A stretch of 64,000 bases of DNA from positions 992,001 to 1,056,000 of the forward strand of contig JAXGMQ010000001.1 of NCBI GenBank assembly GCA_040768585.1, written 5' to 3'. Made by a program: the position numbers and the translations under genes. Shown piece by piece: positions 25,089 through 34,354 of this stretch. Source of the stretch: JAXGMQ01 sp040768585 (GTDB taxonomy: Bacteria > Caldisericota > Caldisericia > JAAYUI01). The notes under the pieces are model-generated. The model searched no databases and had not been told where the DNA came from. It was given only the letters and a program-made list of their open reading frames with translations. Every line of letters starts with the position of its first letter. The first letter of the stretch is position 1.

Positions 25089-25315
25089 TTTGTTGCTCCT
25101 TTGTCCTTATCCGTTGGAGTTATAAGAATCACGCTGTGCAAGTCTACACCACAACAGTTTAGGATTCCACATATTCTGTCTACTCTGAAGAAGCTATGAA
25201 CACTGGATTTGTTTCACTATTTCCATCATTGATTTAGCCTGTATTAGAAATCGTTGGATTCACCAAGCAAACGCAACCACATAAAAATTCGTTAACACCA
25301 TTGGCAATCTCAGTC

Positions 25316-25345
25316 AAGACACAGAACCGTCCAATGGTGTATAAT
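25316..25345 (+). promoter_or_regulatory. promoter of AraC-GyrI-GyrI gene
   Basis: AAGACA (25316-25321), 18-base spacer and TATAAT (25340-25345), 9 bases before the ATG at 25355; short-leader or leaderless. Resembles the promoter at 22587-22615. Confidence 0.6.
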
Positions 25346-25354
25346 GGGGCAGTC

Positions 25355-26707
25355 ATGAAAACCTATGAACGAATCGAGAGGGCAATCGATTTCATCGAGG
25401 ACAATCTGAAAAGAGACATCGCAATCACAGACGTTGCGGATGCTGCTGAGGTTTCCGTGTTCTATTTCGCCAGATTGTTCAAGCAGATTCTAGGTGAATC
25501 GATTATGGAGTACATCAGAAAAAGGAGATTGACACAAGCTTCCCATGAGTTGGTTACAAACCTGAGTAAACCAATCATTGATGTTGCTCTAGACAATGGA
25601 TATGACTCCCAAGAAGCCTTTACGAGAGCGTTTGTAAGGGTCTTCAACATGACACCAGCCAAGTACCGCATGCGGGGTGTGGTTGTTGGAATCTTTGAGA
25701 GGAGAAAATTCGACATTGAGTCGTTTCTCCACAATCAAGGGGAGAGGAGCAACAAACCAAAACTCGTCTCGATGGAGTCCTTCGAAGTGGCTGGCTTGCG
25801 ATACTGTGGGAACAATGCAAAGGGTGAGATACCAACTCTTTGGCATGAATTCAACAAAAGATGCGAGGCATTCTTAGGGTTTGCCAAAAATGCGTGTTGT
25901 TTCGGGGTTTGCAGCTGTCAAAAAACAGAAAACTCAGACGAAGGCTGTTTTGAGTACGTGGCAGGATATGAGGTCGGCAACGAAAACCTTGTCCCAAAAG
26001 ACCTTACCAGAAGACAAGTTCCAGCGGGACTATGGCTCATATTCGAGCATAGGGGGACACTCGACACACTCAACCAGACATACGACTACATCTTTTCGAG
26101 ATATTTTCCTGAGTGTGACTATGTTGCCTGTGGAACAGAAATCGAGATGTACGACGAGAAATTTGAGGCGGATTCCCCAGGCTCTGTAATGGAAATCTGG
26201 GTAAAAGTGGAAAAAAAGGAGGACAGGAGAAGAATGAAAGACTTCAAGATTAGGAAGATGGATGAACTCACAGTAGTTGGGATGAGGTACCAGGGCACAA
26301 ACCAAAACAGCGAAATCCCCAAGATGTGGGATGAGTTTTGCAAAAGAGTGTGTGAAATCCCAGAGGGGAAGCTTGTAGACAAAAAGATCAGCTGGGGAAT
26401 ATGCACAGTTGAAAAGAATTTCAAAGATGGTGACGAGTTTGACTACTACGCAGGGGTTGAGGTCGCGGCAAACACCAACCCACCAGCTGGGATGTTGTCT
26501 TTCAAAGTGCCTAAGGGTACCTGGGTGGTGTTTGAGCACAAGGGAACGCTCGATACACTGGGAAACACATACCATGAGATATACACGAAACACCTTCCAG
26601 AACTTGGCAAGGAACCAGATATGATGGAGCTTGAGCTCTATGATGAGAGGTTTGTATTTGGGTCACCTGAGTCGGTTATGGAAATACTTGTGAAAATCAA
26701 AGAATAA
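25355..26707 (+). CDS. AraC regulator with two GyrI-like domains
   Basis: A 450-residue protein: AraC DNA-binding region (residues 1-105; ERIERAIDFIEDNL, VSVFYFARLFKQILGES, NGYDSQEAFTRAF), a first GyrI-like domain (about 125-288; KLVSMESFEVAGLRYCG), and a second (about 294-450; RKMDELTVVGMRYQGTN). At residue 294 an internal ATG (26234) with AGGAG 4 bases away and another AAGGAGG further upstream marks the junction, as if two genes had fused by loss of a stop. The paralogue at 22626 shows a similar relic between AraC and GyrI parts. The stop is followed 15 bases later by a separate GyrI gene. I start at ATG 25355 because the promoter lies upstream. Confidence 0.85.
   Translation: MKTYERIERAIDFIEDNLKRDIAITDVADAAEVSVFYFARLFKQILGESIMEYIRKRRLTQASHELVTNLSKPIIDVALDNGYDSQEAFTRAFVRVFNMTPAKYRMRGVVVGIFERRKFDIESFLHNQGERSNKPKLVSMESFEVAGLRYCGNNAKGEIPTLWHEFNKRCEAFLGFAKNACCFGVCSCQKTENSDEGCFEYVAGYEVGNENLVPKDLTRRQVPAGLWLIFEHRGTLDTLNQTYDYIFSRYFPECDYVACGTEIEMYDEKFEADSPGSVMEIWVKVEKKEDRRRMKDFKIRKMDELTVVGMRYQGTNQNSEIPKMWDEFCKRVCEIPEGKLVDKKISWGICTVEKNFKDGDEFDYYAGVEVAANTNPPAGMLSFKVPKGTWVVFEHKGTLDTLGNTYHEIYTKHLPELGKEPDMMELELYDERFVFGSPESVMEILVKIKE
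26234..26236 (+). promoter_or_regulatory. internal ribosome site and ATG before second GyrI domain
   Basis: AAGGAGG (26216-26222) and AGGAG (26225-26229, 4 bases before ATG) are in frame with the 450-residue ORF. Either a relic of an ancestral gene boundary or a live internal start. Confidence 0.55.
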
Positions 26708-26722
26708 AAGGAGCGGAACAAG

Positions 26723-27196
26723 ATGGAAGAGAGAAAGATTGTAGAAAAAGGTGAATTCAAGGTTGTTGGACTGAAGTATCGAGGAAAGAACGAGCAAGGG
26801 GAGATTCCTGCCATGTGGGGACAGTTCATGGGTCGATATGGAGAGATCTCAAAAGAGTCTATCCTTGGTGGGTGCAACGTTTGGGGTGTATGCATCGCAA
26901 GCGAGGACTACAAATGCGGTGATGATTTCAACTACCTTGCCGCGGTCGAGGTAAAAACGGACACTCCCGCCCCAAGTGGCATGGAAACGCAAGTTGTGCC
27001 TGCCGGCAAATGGATGGTGTTTGAACACAGGGGAGCACTTGACACCTTGCACCAAACCTATGATGCAATCCACAGTAAGCTTCTCCCAGAGTCGGGCATG
27101 AAGTTTGAGATGACGGAGCTTGAACTCTATGATGAGAGATTCAAGATGGGCTCCCCAGATTCAGTGATGGAGATTTGGGTAAAGATCAAAGAGTAG
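26723..27196 (+). CDS. stand-alone GyrI-like effector-binding protein
   Basis: A 157-residue single GyrI-like domain (KGEFKVVGLKYRGKNEQGEI, MWGQFMGRY, VPAGKWMVFEHRGALDTLHQTYDAIH), clearly homologous to both GyrI domains of the upstream regulator, with the shared ending SPDSVMEIWVKIKE. It lacks the AraC domain. AAAGGAG lies before the ATG (9-base spacing), and 15 bases separate it from the upstream gene, so it is co-transcribed. It may bind the same ligand as a sequestering protein or buffer. A strong terminator follows. Confidence 0.85.
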   Translation: MEERKIVEKGEFKVVGLKYRGKNEQGEIPAMWGQFMGRYGEISKESILGGCNVWGVCIASEDYKCGDDFNYLAAVEVKTDTPAPSGMETQVVPAGKWMVFEHRGALDTLHQTYDAIHSKLLPESGMKFEMTELELYDERFKMGSPDSVMEIWVKIKE

Positions 27197-27216
27197 TAGA
27201 CACGGGACACATTTAC

Positions 27217-27259
27217 AGGTGAACCTTCTCTTTTCTTGTGGAGGGGGTTCACCTCTTTT
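27217..27259 (+). terminator. terminator after GyrI gene
   Basis: AGGTGAACC (27217-27225) pairs with GGTTCACCT (27246-27254), followed by CTTTT. The T-run is short. Confidence 0.75.
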
Positions 27260-27262
27260 GAG

Positions 27263-28183
27263 TTAATATGGAAAACTTACACCAGTCAAGTCCTCCGACA
27301 TTTCCCAGAGCTTCTTTGAGTCTGACTCATTATGTGATCTTCTATTTGAACTCACCTTTTTTGGGTAACCCTTGGTTCCGCCTATTCCTCGAGGCCCGTA
27401 GTAATCACCATTGCTTGCGTTCGGATCAACGCATGCCCTAATGCCGGCTAAGGCACCCATTGCAGCGCTTTGGCTTGCCAAACCAAACACTGGTCTTATA
27501 AATCTCAGGACTCTGTTTTTCAATATGTGCCTGTCGAGTTCTGTGTTTGAGAGCCCTGGGTGCGCAACAACCGCCTTCGTTCCACTGGCGTTATCTCCAA
27601 GTCTTCTACATAACTCATATGTGAATAGAAGATTAGCAAGTTTTGAGCGACCATAGGCCTTCATTGGTGTGTATCCCCCATCCTCAAACATCAGGTTGCC
27701 AAAGTTCATCCTGCCAAACCTATGCGCTATGCTGCTGATATTAACCACTCTCGAGTTTTTCGTGCTTTTCAAAATGCCAAACAACAACCCTGTTAGCGCA
27801 AAGTGTCCAAGGTGGTTTGTACCAAGCTGTGTCTCAAAACCATCAGTTGTCTTGCCATAAGGGCACATCATAACTCCTGCATTATTGAGCAATACATCCA
27901 GTCTATCAAACCTGTCTGTGAAGTTTGTGGCAAAATCTCTTATTGACCTCAGGTCTGCCAGGTCAAGTTTCATCACCTCAATTCTGACAGCAGGATTTTC
28001 ATTCGCTATTCTCTCCCTTGCCACCTCACCCTTGTCAGTATTCCTGCAAGCAAGCACAACTGTAGCGCCTTTACCAGACATCATTTTGACGCTCTCGAAC
28101 CCCAGACCGGTGTTCCCACCTGTAACTATAATTGTCTTTTTATCCTGGTTTGGGATGTTCTCTTGTGTCCATCTGGGTCTCAT
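27263..28183 (-). CDS. short-chain dehydrogenase/reductase (retinol-dehydrogenase type)
   Basis: A 306-residue NAD(P)-binding oxidoreductase. The dinucleotide loop VTGGNTGLGFESV, LNNAGVMMCPY and the catalytic AYGRSKLANLLFTYEL (Tyr and Lys of YxxxK) are all present, as is NISSIAHRFG with its serine. This layout is that of the WWOX/retinol dehydrogenase branch, which is broad in substrate; no substrate can be named. GGAGGA lies 7 bases before ATG 28183; an upstream ATG at 28210 is less likely. It faces away from the GyrI genes and converges on their terminator. Confidence 0.85.
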   Translation of the reverse strand: MRPRWTQENIPNQDKKTIIVTGGNTGLGFESVKMMSGKGATVVLACRNTDKGEVARERIANENPAVRIEVMKLDLADLRSIRDFATNFTDRFDRLDVLLNNAGVMMCPYGKTTDGFETQLGTNHLGHFALTGLLFGILKSTKNSRVVNISSIAHRFGRMNFGNLMFEDGGYTPMKAYGRSKLANLLFTYELCRRLGDNASGTKAVVAHPGLSNTELDRHILKNRVLRFIRPVFGLASQSAAMGALAGIRACVDPNASNGDYYGPRGIGGTKGYPKKVSSNRRSHNESDSKKLWEMSEDLTGVSFPY

Positions 28184-28562
28184 TACCAATTCCTCCATTA
28201 GTGAAATCATTATTACAAACGCCTATAAAGTATAGAATTCAAGACGTTCCTTCAAGAAATTTAGTTCGAGAATAAAGATTCTCAATTTATAAGGATTCTT
28301 CTCCTCTGTGAACCTAAGAAATGTCGTTAATAATGGTCTTTATTGGCAAAATGACATAAGTCAAAAAACAGAAATTATTTCTGGGTATCAGCATTTTTGA
28401 TAATTCATTATCGAACTTATCATGGGTATTCAGTATTTGCATTTGTACAAAAATATCCGATTTATCCAACATCATTTAAGTCAAAGACAAAATCGTACAA
28501 AAGTTTGACAAATGTTCAAAAACCCATGAAAATTCTACAATACCGCTGGAGGTGTTTTTGAT
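28184..28562. other. AT-rich divergent promoter region
   Basis: A 380-base region with A/T-rich runs and the putative promoter of the lipoprotein array: TACAAT at 28536-28541 with GTTCAA 16 bases upstream. No RNA gene seen. Confidence 0.5.
28536..28555 (+). promoter_or_regulatory. -10 box and ribosome site of first lipoprotein gene
   Basis: TACAAT (28536-28541) is followed by TGGAGGTG (28548-28555), 7 bases before the ATG at 28563. Unlike the leaderless genes it has a normal ribosome site. Confidence 0.5.
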
Positions 28563-29822
28563 ATGAGAAAATTTTTGGTAGTTTTGCTTATGGTGATTGT
28601 TGTCGGCTCAATAGGTTGCACAACAGGTGATACAGATGATTTTGTTTTCGACAATCTATACAGGAATGAATACTTTTCTGTTTGCTACCCTTCGGAGTTT
28701 CTTCTTCTGGTTTCTGAGTCGAACAAGGCCTGTTCTGTTTCATTTGACTCAATTCATCCAGACTGTCATCTGAGTATTACCGCATTGTCAAACGAATCCT
28801 CAAAGCTTGGCGATACGGATAGCGTCTCTTCGTATAAGGACAGGGAAACAAGCACACAAGACACAAAATATTATCATACCCTTCTTACCATCGACGACAT
28901 CGACTCCGTGCATGTGAGGTCATCACGACCAAACTTCCTCACAAGCTGGGTTTATGTGCCATTGGACGAGTGGATGATTGTCTTCGAGATCATATGCCAA
29001 AACGAGCAGATGGATACAATGCTTGATGTTACAAGAACCTTAAAGATTTCAGAACCTATTCCTGGTGACCCGAATGATGATACAATCAAGGAAATAGTTA
29101 GTGTTTGGGGCAAGGTCGCGGAAGAACGCCCAGAAAAAACATCAGGGATTATTGTACCAACTTTTTTTACCTGGGGTGAAGGGGAAGAAACTGACAGATA
29201 CAAAGAGTGGCTTGATGAAACGGTTGAGAACATCAGGAACTCTATTCAAGTTGATATCCCAAAGTCGTGGGTAATGCTCTCTTCAAAACCTCTCGACTAT
29301 ACTCTTATCCCGCTTGAACATGCAAAATCCGATGAGATTACAGAGGGCGGATACGTCTACCTATATTGGGACTATTCAATGGTTGATGAAAACAACATGC
29401 GCAAAGAAAACAACAGTCCATATAGTGAAGTTTACCCCAGGATTGAAATCCTTGTTGAGAGCAATTCATTTATTTCAGAAGGTGACATCAATTCCGTAAG
29501 AATCTCAAACAGGCAATACTTCAAGGGCAGAGATTACAAAAAAAGAGTTATTTCAAACATGTGGGCGTGTGAGACAATCGATGAAGCAGGCGGAGTATTC
29601 ACTACGAGGTTCGATATCCCTTGTAATGGCTTCTATGTCACAATCAAAGTATTTGATGACGAGACAGACAGCCCAGAAATTAACCAGGTAATTGACTCAC
29701 TGACAGTCAACCCCAATTTTGCAGCACAACATTTGATACCATTAGAAGCAATTGGCGGAAACAGGAGAATTCTTGCCAAACCAGACTGGAACTGGTACAA
29801 GTTTAAGCTTATTAAACAGTGA
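28563..29822 (+). CDS. lipoprotein, PsbP/DcrB-like array member 1
   Basis: A 419-residue exported lipoprotein: signal peptide MRKFLVVLLMVIVVGSIGC with lipobox cysteine 19. The mature protein starts with the shared motif LYRNEYFSVCYPSEF and later has a second half with PKSWVMLSSKPLDYTLIPL. Two repeated globular halves, each ending in a W(M/L)-containing strand (CNGFYVTIKVFDDE), resemble the PsbP/Mog1/DUF1795 fold that also occurs in DcrB; that fold assignment is inference. Paralogues follow at 29900, 31450 and 32960. Function unknown. Confidence 0.75.
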   Translation: MRKFLVVLLMVIVVGSIGCTTGDTDDFVFDNLYRNEYFSVCYPSEFLLLVSESNKACSVSFDSIHPDCHLSITALSNESSKLGDTDSVSSYKDRETSTQDTKYYHTLLTIDDIDSVHVRSSRPNFLTSWVYVPLDEWMIVFEIICQNEQMDTMLDVTRTLKISEPIPGDPNDDTIKEIVSVWGKVAEERPEKTSGIIVPTFFTWGEGEETDRYKEWLDETVENIRNSIQVDIPKSWVMLSSKPLDYTLIPLEHAKSDEITEGGYVYLYWDYSMVDENNMRKENNSPYSEVYPRIEILVESNSFISEGDINSVRISNRQYFKGRDYKKRVISNMWACETIDEAGGVFTTRFDIPCNGFYVTIKVFDDETDSPEINQVIDSLTVNPNFAAQHLIPLEAIGGNRRILAKPDWNWYKFKLIKQ

Positions 29823-29899
29823 ATAAACTGAAATATCTACATCGGTTGTATCAAACTAAGCGCATAAATTTCAGATTTTTATAAAAACAAGGAGGAATG

Positions 29900-31375
29900 A
29901 TGAGAGTTTTGACAGTTGGATTGATTGTGTTGATGGTCGTGGTTGGCTTTGGTTGCTCTAATTCAGGACAAAATGAGTATGTTCTCGATAGCACTTACAA
30001 TAGTCAGTATTACTCGGTTTGTTACCCGGCAGATATCTTCTACATAGCAGGCACAAACTCATCATTTACGGTAAGGACTTATCCAAAGGTGAGGGATTAT
30101 ACATCTCGTCTTGAGGTGCCATATCATGGGGATACCCAACTCACATACATAGCAGTTGAAAACAGCAAAGCCATTTATGGTGACCTGGACTCTGTTTCAG
30201 GTTGGGTGCAATCAAGATACGGCAACTTACACGAAGAGGTGTCAGTTTCTCAAATCACCTTCAGGGGACACAAAGCTGTTGAGTTTACTCCCGTAAACAT
30301 TGGTGACATCGAGAAGATTCTCATTATCCCATTTGACGGGTGGCTTGGGATTGCGTCTGTCTACAAAACAGCATACACAAAAACAGCCAACAATATTCTC
30401 AAAACATTATTGCTTAAAAAACCCTCATACCCAACAGAGAAAATGTTTCAACGCATTCTTACCAAATGTACAGTTTTTGAAATTGATGATCTATGGTCAA
30501 AACTTGTGGGCTACGATTCTGTCGATTTCTCATGGAGCAAAACATATCCCGATCCTATCAACACATCAAACATAAGAAAGGTTGATACACTCACTGTTCA
30601 AGTTGGTGATGAGGAGTTGGAGATTACAACCTGGGACGGGAAAACAAACATTTTTGAGCTTGACACCCCAGAGGACTGGAGTGTCATAAGGTTCAACAAG
30701 GACACATACACGATCCTACCAAATAAATACCTGGACAAGCCTGAGTTTCTTTTTTGGAATCGGGTTGATTCCAACATCGAAACAAACGGGTACTATAACT
30801 GGGATAGCCTGTACTATTTTGAGGCGTTTCCAAACATTTCCCCAAAAATCACAGTCGATGTTGATTATGAGGACAGGTCGATTTTTGGGAATGTGGAAGT
30901 CATGCTAAAGCTTGACCCAGATTATAATGAGTGTGAGCTAAACAAAACGATTTTCCTCGGATACTGGGCAAACAAAACAGAAACGCAGGAAGATGGCAAC
31001 ATAATCGAACGCTATGACATCCCGTTTGATGGTTGGATTGCAACTGTTAAGATTTACTCAACACCCAACGAATATGACACCGTAAAAGGCATCGCAGAAA
31101 CACTCGCTTTTAAAACCAACCCAAACACTCACTACAATGCGAATCGATATGATTTCAAAACCAGAGCGGGTGATAGAATTGAAGATTTGGTTAGCATGTG
31201 GGACTTCATTGATATAGATTTTGAAAAGCTGGATGAAAGTGGTGGCATAATCAAATTCGATGGTGGGACATTCATTATTGAACCTCAAGACAATGAAATG
31301 GATATAATCGAGACAGTCAGATTCGAACCACAAAAAATTGAAAAGGTCGAGGATGTGATTATGGAAAATCCATAG
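29900..31375 (+). CDS. lipoprotein, PsbP/DcrB-like array member 2
   Basis: A 491-residue lipoprotein with signal MRVLTVGLIVLMVVVGFGC (lipobox cysteine 19). Shared motif QYYSVCYPADIFYI, then GHKAVEFTPVNIGDIEKILIIPFDGWLGIASVYK in the first half and DWSVIRFNKDTYTILPNKYLDKPEFLF and YDIPFDGWIATVKIY in the second, so each half ends in the same FDGW...TVKIY element. Nearest relative is the next gene. AGGAGG sits at 29890; I prefer the second of two adjacent ATGs because the first is directly against the ribosome site. Confidence 0.75.
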   Translation: MRVLTVGLIVLMVVVGFGCSNSGQNEYVLDSTYNSQYYSVCYPADIFYIAGTNSSFTVRTYPKVRDYTSRLEVPYHGDTQLTYIAVENSKAIYGDLDSVSGWVQSRYGNLHEEVSVSQITFRGHKAVEFTPVNIGDIEKILIIPFDGWLGIASVYKTAYTKTANNILKTLLLKKPSYPTEKMFQRILTKCTVFEIDDLWSKLVGYDSVDFSWSKTYPDPINTSNIRKVDTLTVQVGDEELEITTWDGKTNIFELDTPEDWSVIRFNKDTYTILPNKYLDKPEFLFWNRVDSNIETNGYYNWDSLYYFEAFPNISPKITVDVDYEDRSIFGNVEVMLKLDPDYNECELNKTIFLGYWANKTETQEDGNIIERYDIPFDGWIATVKIYSTPNEYDTVKGIAETLAFKTNPNTHYNANRYDFKTRAGDRIEDLVSMWDFIDIDFEKLDESGGIIKFDGGTFIIEPQDNEMDIIETVRFEPQKIEKVEDVIMENP

Positions 31376-31449
31376 ACATTTGACAGTTTAGGTGGATGTG
31401 ATAGAAAAAGTTGAAAGAGTGTGTTTTTTCAAAAAAAGGGGGACTATAG

Positions 31450-32892
31450 ATGAGAAAACTTTTAGGGGTTTCCGTTTTGTTTGTATTTGTATGTGGCATA
31501 GTTTTTGGGGGATGCTCAGAAGTAACACCAAATGAGTATGTGTTGGATAGTATTTATGAGAATGAATTCTACTCGATCTGTTATCCATCAGATATTTTTT
31601 ATATCGAGGATTCAACCAGATCATTCAAGGTTTTATCCTATTCGGACATGGAAGACCCAGAGTTGCCAGTTGGAGCTTCACGCCATAACAACGAAACTCA
31701 ACTTACGTTTGTAGCGGTCAAAAACAGCAAGTCTTCATATGGAGATTTGAAATCTGTCACTGATTGGGTGGAGTCAAAATACGACAAGATGGGTAAGATA
31801 GCACCATTTCGAAACACTACCCACAGGGGGAACAAAGCCATCGAGCTTCGCCCGACAAACAGTGATGACGTGGAGAAGGTCGTCTTCATCCCACTTGACA
31901 GCTGGATAGGAGTTGCCTCTGTATATAAAACAGACCACATAGAGCAGGTCAATGAGATGTTAGAAACCCTTATTATCAAAAAACCTGATTTTACCACAGT
32001 CAGGGACATAATCCCAAAGACACCTTTCATGGTTTATGAGATTGACGATATATGGTCGAGTCTGGTTGATGACAGACCCTTGGAAAATATCTCTTGGAGT
32101 GGCAGAAACAAATATCAGCCAGTACACGCATCAAAACTGACCAAAGTAGTATCACTCAGAGTTGATGGGAATGATAAGGAGTATGAAATTACGACATGGC
32201 CAGCACACAGCAATATCTTCGAGCTGAATTTGCCCAAAGATTGGAGTTTGATTCGATTCAACGATTTTTCTTTTGTAATCCTACCAAACAAGTATTTGGA
32301 CAAACCTGACTTTTTATTTGAAAAAAGAGGGGACGGGGATTTTGATATTGACTACGTCCCAAACTGGCAACTTCTCTATACGGCTGACGCTTTTCCGGAT
32401 GCTGTTCCAAGGATAACAATCGATTTTTGTTACCTCAGCAGGTCAGTTCAAGGAAACATGTCTGTGCTTCAAAAAATCAAACCAGACTTGAAGAAGTTAG
32501 ACGTGAAAAAAACCATTTTCCTTGGTTTCTGGGCAAATAAATCAGTAACAAACGAGAATGGGATTGTTGTTGAAAGGTACGATATCCCACTTGACGGGTG
32601 GATGGTGACTGCCAAGATTTATGGAGTAGATACGAATGGGGAGGTTATCGATGAAATACTTGATTCTCTAAATTTCAACATGAACCTTAAAACTCACTTC
32701 AGTACCGAGCGATTCAATATAACTCATTGGCCCGAGTTCGACTCCAATGGTAACTTCAAGGATTTTATCGAATTGGATTTTAAGGACATTCTTAAAAATT
32801 TTGAACAGTTTGAGTTGGACGATGATAAGACAATAAGGTTTGAATCAAAAAATGATGAAAAAGTTGAGGATGTAATCATGACAAATCCATAG
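31450..32892 (+). CDS. lipoprotein, PsbP/DcrB-like array member 3
   Basis: A 480-residue lipoprotein with signal MRKLLGVSVLFVFVCGIVFGGC (cysteine 22). Motif EFYSICYPSDIFYI, LTFVAVKNSKSSYGDLKSV and FIPLDSWIGVASVYK in the first half, DWSLIRFNDFSFVILPNKYLDKPDFLF and ERYDIPLDGWMVTAKIYG in the second. Both it and member 2 end in EDVIM(E/T)NP, indicating a recent duplication of 2 and 3. AAAGGGGG precedes the ATG. Confidence 0.75.
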   Translation: MRKLLGVSVLFVFVCGIVFGGCSEVTPNEYVLDSIYENEFYSICYPSDIFYIEDSTRSFKVLSYSDMEDPELPVGASRHNNETQLTFVAVKNSKSSYGDLKSVTDWVESKYDKMGKIAPFRNTTHRGNKAIELRPTNSDDVEKVVFIPLDSWIGVASVYKTDHIEQVNEMLETLIIKKPDFTTVRDIIPKTPFMVYEIDDIWSSLVDDRPLENISWSGRNKYQPVHASKLTKVVSLRVDGNDKEYEITTWPAHSNIFELNLPKDWSLIRFNDFSFVILPNKYLDKPDFLFEKRGDGDFDIDYVPNWQLLYTADAFPDAVPRITIDFCYLSRSVQGNMSVLQKIKPDLKKLDVKKTIFLGFWANKSVTNENGIVVERYDIPLDGWMVTAKIYGVDTNGEVIDEILDSLNFNMNLKTHFSTERFNITHWPEFDSNGNFKDFIELDFKDILKNFEQFELDDDKTIRFESKNDEKVEDVIMTNP

Positions 32893-32959
32893 GTTGTCCG
32901 TTAATTTCAAGCATATTCGAAAGATATTGAAGGTGCGAATCTAGAAAAGGGGAATTGAT

Positions 32960-34249
32960 ATGAAAAAGGTGTTGTGGGTTTATATTTTATTTGTATTTGT
33001 GTGCGGCGTGTTTTTTGGTGGATGTGGCAAGGAAACACCAAATGAGTATGCGCTCGATAGCATATATGAGAATGCTGTTTTCTCGGTGTGTTATCCATCT
33101 GAACTCTTTTACCCTCAAGAAGACGCTGTATTTCAGAATCTGATTGCCTTTGAACCCCTTAACCTAGGCAGCTCATTTTCAATCTCGGCGATAATCCAGG
33201 ATGATTCAAAATTTGGTGATATTGAAAACATCAAATCGGTATATGGGAATACAAACCAGAAAAATACTGATAGATTTACATTCAAGCAGATTCATATCGA
33301 TGATACAAAATCCATCCAAGTGCTGGAAAATATGGGTGAATACGTACAAGAATTTATCTACTTGCCTTTTGATGGTTGGCAAATAATCATAAGAACCAAG
33401 CATCCTAAAGAGAACCAAGATGCATATACCAATATCGTCAATTCACTAAGAGTGTTTGATCCGCTGCCAGATATCAAAGCGCTAGAATCGGGTGATATAC
33501 CAAAGAAATGGCAAAAAGTCGGATACGAGACGGATTCGAACTTGATAAAAGTAGAGGATAGATTTCCAAACCTAGTTGGAAAGGTATTTGATGAGGCAAA
33601 TAAAGTTATACTAGTGGATTCAATACCAGCTGATTTTGAAGAAACCACACAAACAATCAGAAACTGCATACATACAGATATACCTGATGATTGGGTAATG
33701 CTATCCTATGCACCCTGGAAATTCACTCTAACTCCACTTGACCAAATTGATTCAAATGAGGTAGAAAATGGTGGAAAGGCCTACATCTCAACGATAAGCA
33801 ATTTGGAAATCAGAGAAAACTTTACGATTGTTACAACAGTGGAAACCATCAATACCGACAAATGCCGCCCAAAAATCACAATAAATATCAACAAATCAGA
33901 CTCCATGAAAAAAGGTGACATCAATCTCCTGAAAATCCTGGAAAAAAAGCATTACGCTGAGGTTGATTCAAAAAGAATAATCCTTTGTGACGACTGGGCG
34001 TGTGAGAGCATCGAGACAACAGATGATACTAAGATAACAAGGTTTGACATTCCATACGATGGGTGGCTTGCCACAGTGAGAGTTTATGGGGAGCTTGAAA
34101 ATACGATGGTTGCACAGATACTTGACTCTTTGAGCTTGAATCCCGATTATTTTCAATATCAAAGTTACGCAGGCTGGGGTGACATCCAAAGCGAGGATGA
34201 ACCAGATGATTTGGAAAAAATCTGGTGGGAATTCTCCCTCAAAGAATAG
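32960..34249 (+). CDS. lipoprotein, PsbP/DcrB-like array member 4
   Basis: A 429-residue lipoprotein with signal MKKVLWVYILFVFVCGVFFGGC, nearly the same as that of member 3, and motif AVFSVCYPSELFYP. The mature part resembles member 1 more than 2 and 3 (PDDWVMLSYAPWKFTLTPLD and TRFDIPYDGWLATVRVYGEL). The array therefore alternates between two subtypes: 1 and 4, 2 and 3. It ends the run of plus-strand lipoprotein genes; the four have gaps of only 60-80 bases and could be transcribed together. Confidence 0.75.
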   Translation: MKKVLWVYILFVFVCGVFFGGCGKETPNEYALDSIYENAVFSVCYPSELFYPQEDAVFQNLIAFEPLNLGSSFSISAIIQDDSKFGDIENIKSVYGNTNQKNTDRFTFKQIHIDDTKSIQVLENMGEYVQEFIYLPFDGWQIIIRTKHPKENQDAYTNIVNSLRVFDPLPDIKALESGDIPKKWQKVGYETDSNLIKVEDRFPNLVGKVFDEANKVILVDSIPADFEETTQTIRNCIHTDIPDDWVMLSYAPWKFTLTPLDQIDSNEVENGGKAYISTISNLEIRENFTIVTTVETINTDKCRPKITININKSDSMKKGDINLLKILEKKHYAEVDSKRIILCDDWACESIETTDDTKITRFDIPYDGWLATVRVYGELENTMVAQILDSLSLNPDYFQYQSYAGWGDIQSEDEPDDLEKIWWEFSLKE

Positions 34250-34318
34250 CTTCAAAATTAATCGGGAAACGAACAAACTAATGATAACAAAAATTAATAT
34301 CTCAAAGTAAGTGGATTC

Positions 34319-34346
34319 TTGAATAGACCCACAAAGCAAATAACAT
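34319..34346 (+). promoter_or_regulatory. promoter for small membrane-protein gene
   Basis: TTGAAT (34319-34324), 16 bases, TAACAT (34341-34346), 8 bases before the ATG at 34355. Confidence 0.45.
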
Positions 34347-34354
34347 AGGAACAC

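Noticed and set aside
24101..25216. 15-base direct repeat (ACTGGATTTGTTTCA) flanking the DUF1003 gene
   Set aside because: The repeat is short and AT-rich, without terminal inverted repeats or transposase; it is better taken as chance or an ancient remnant than as a target-site duplication.
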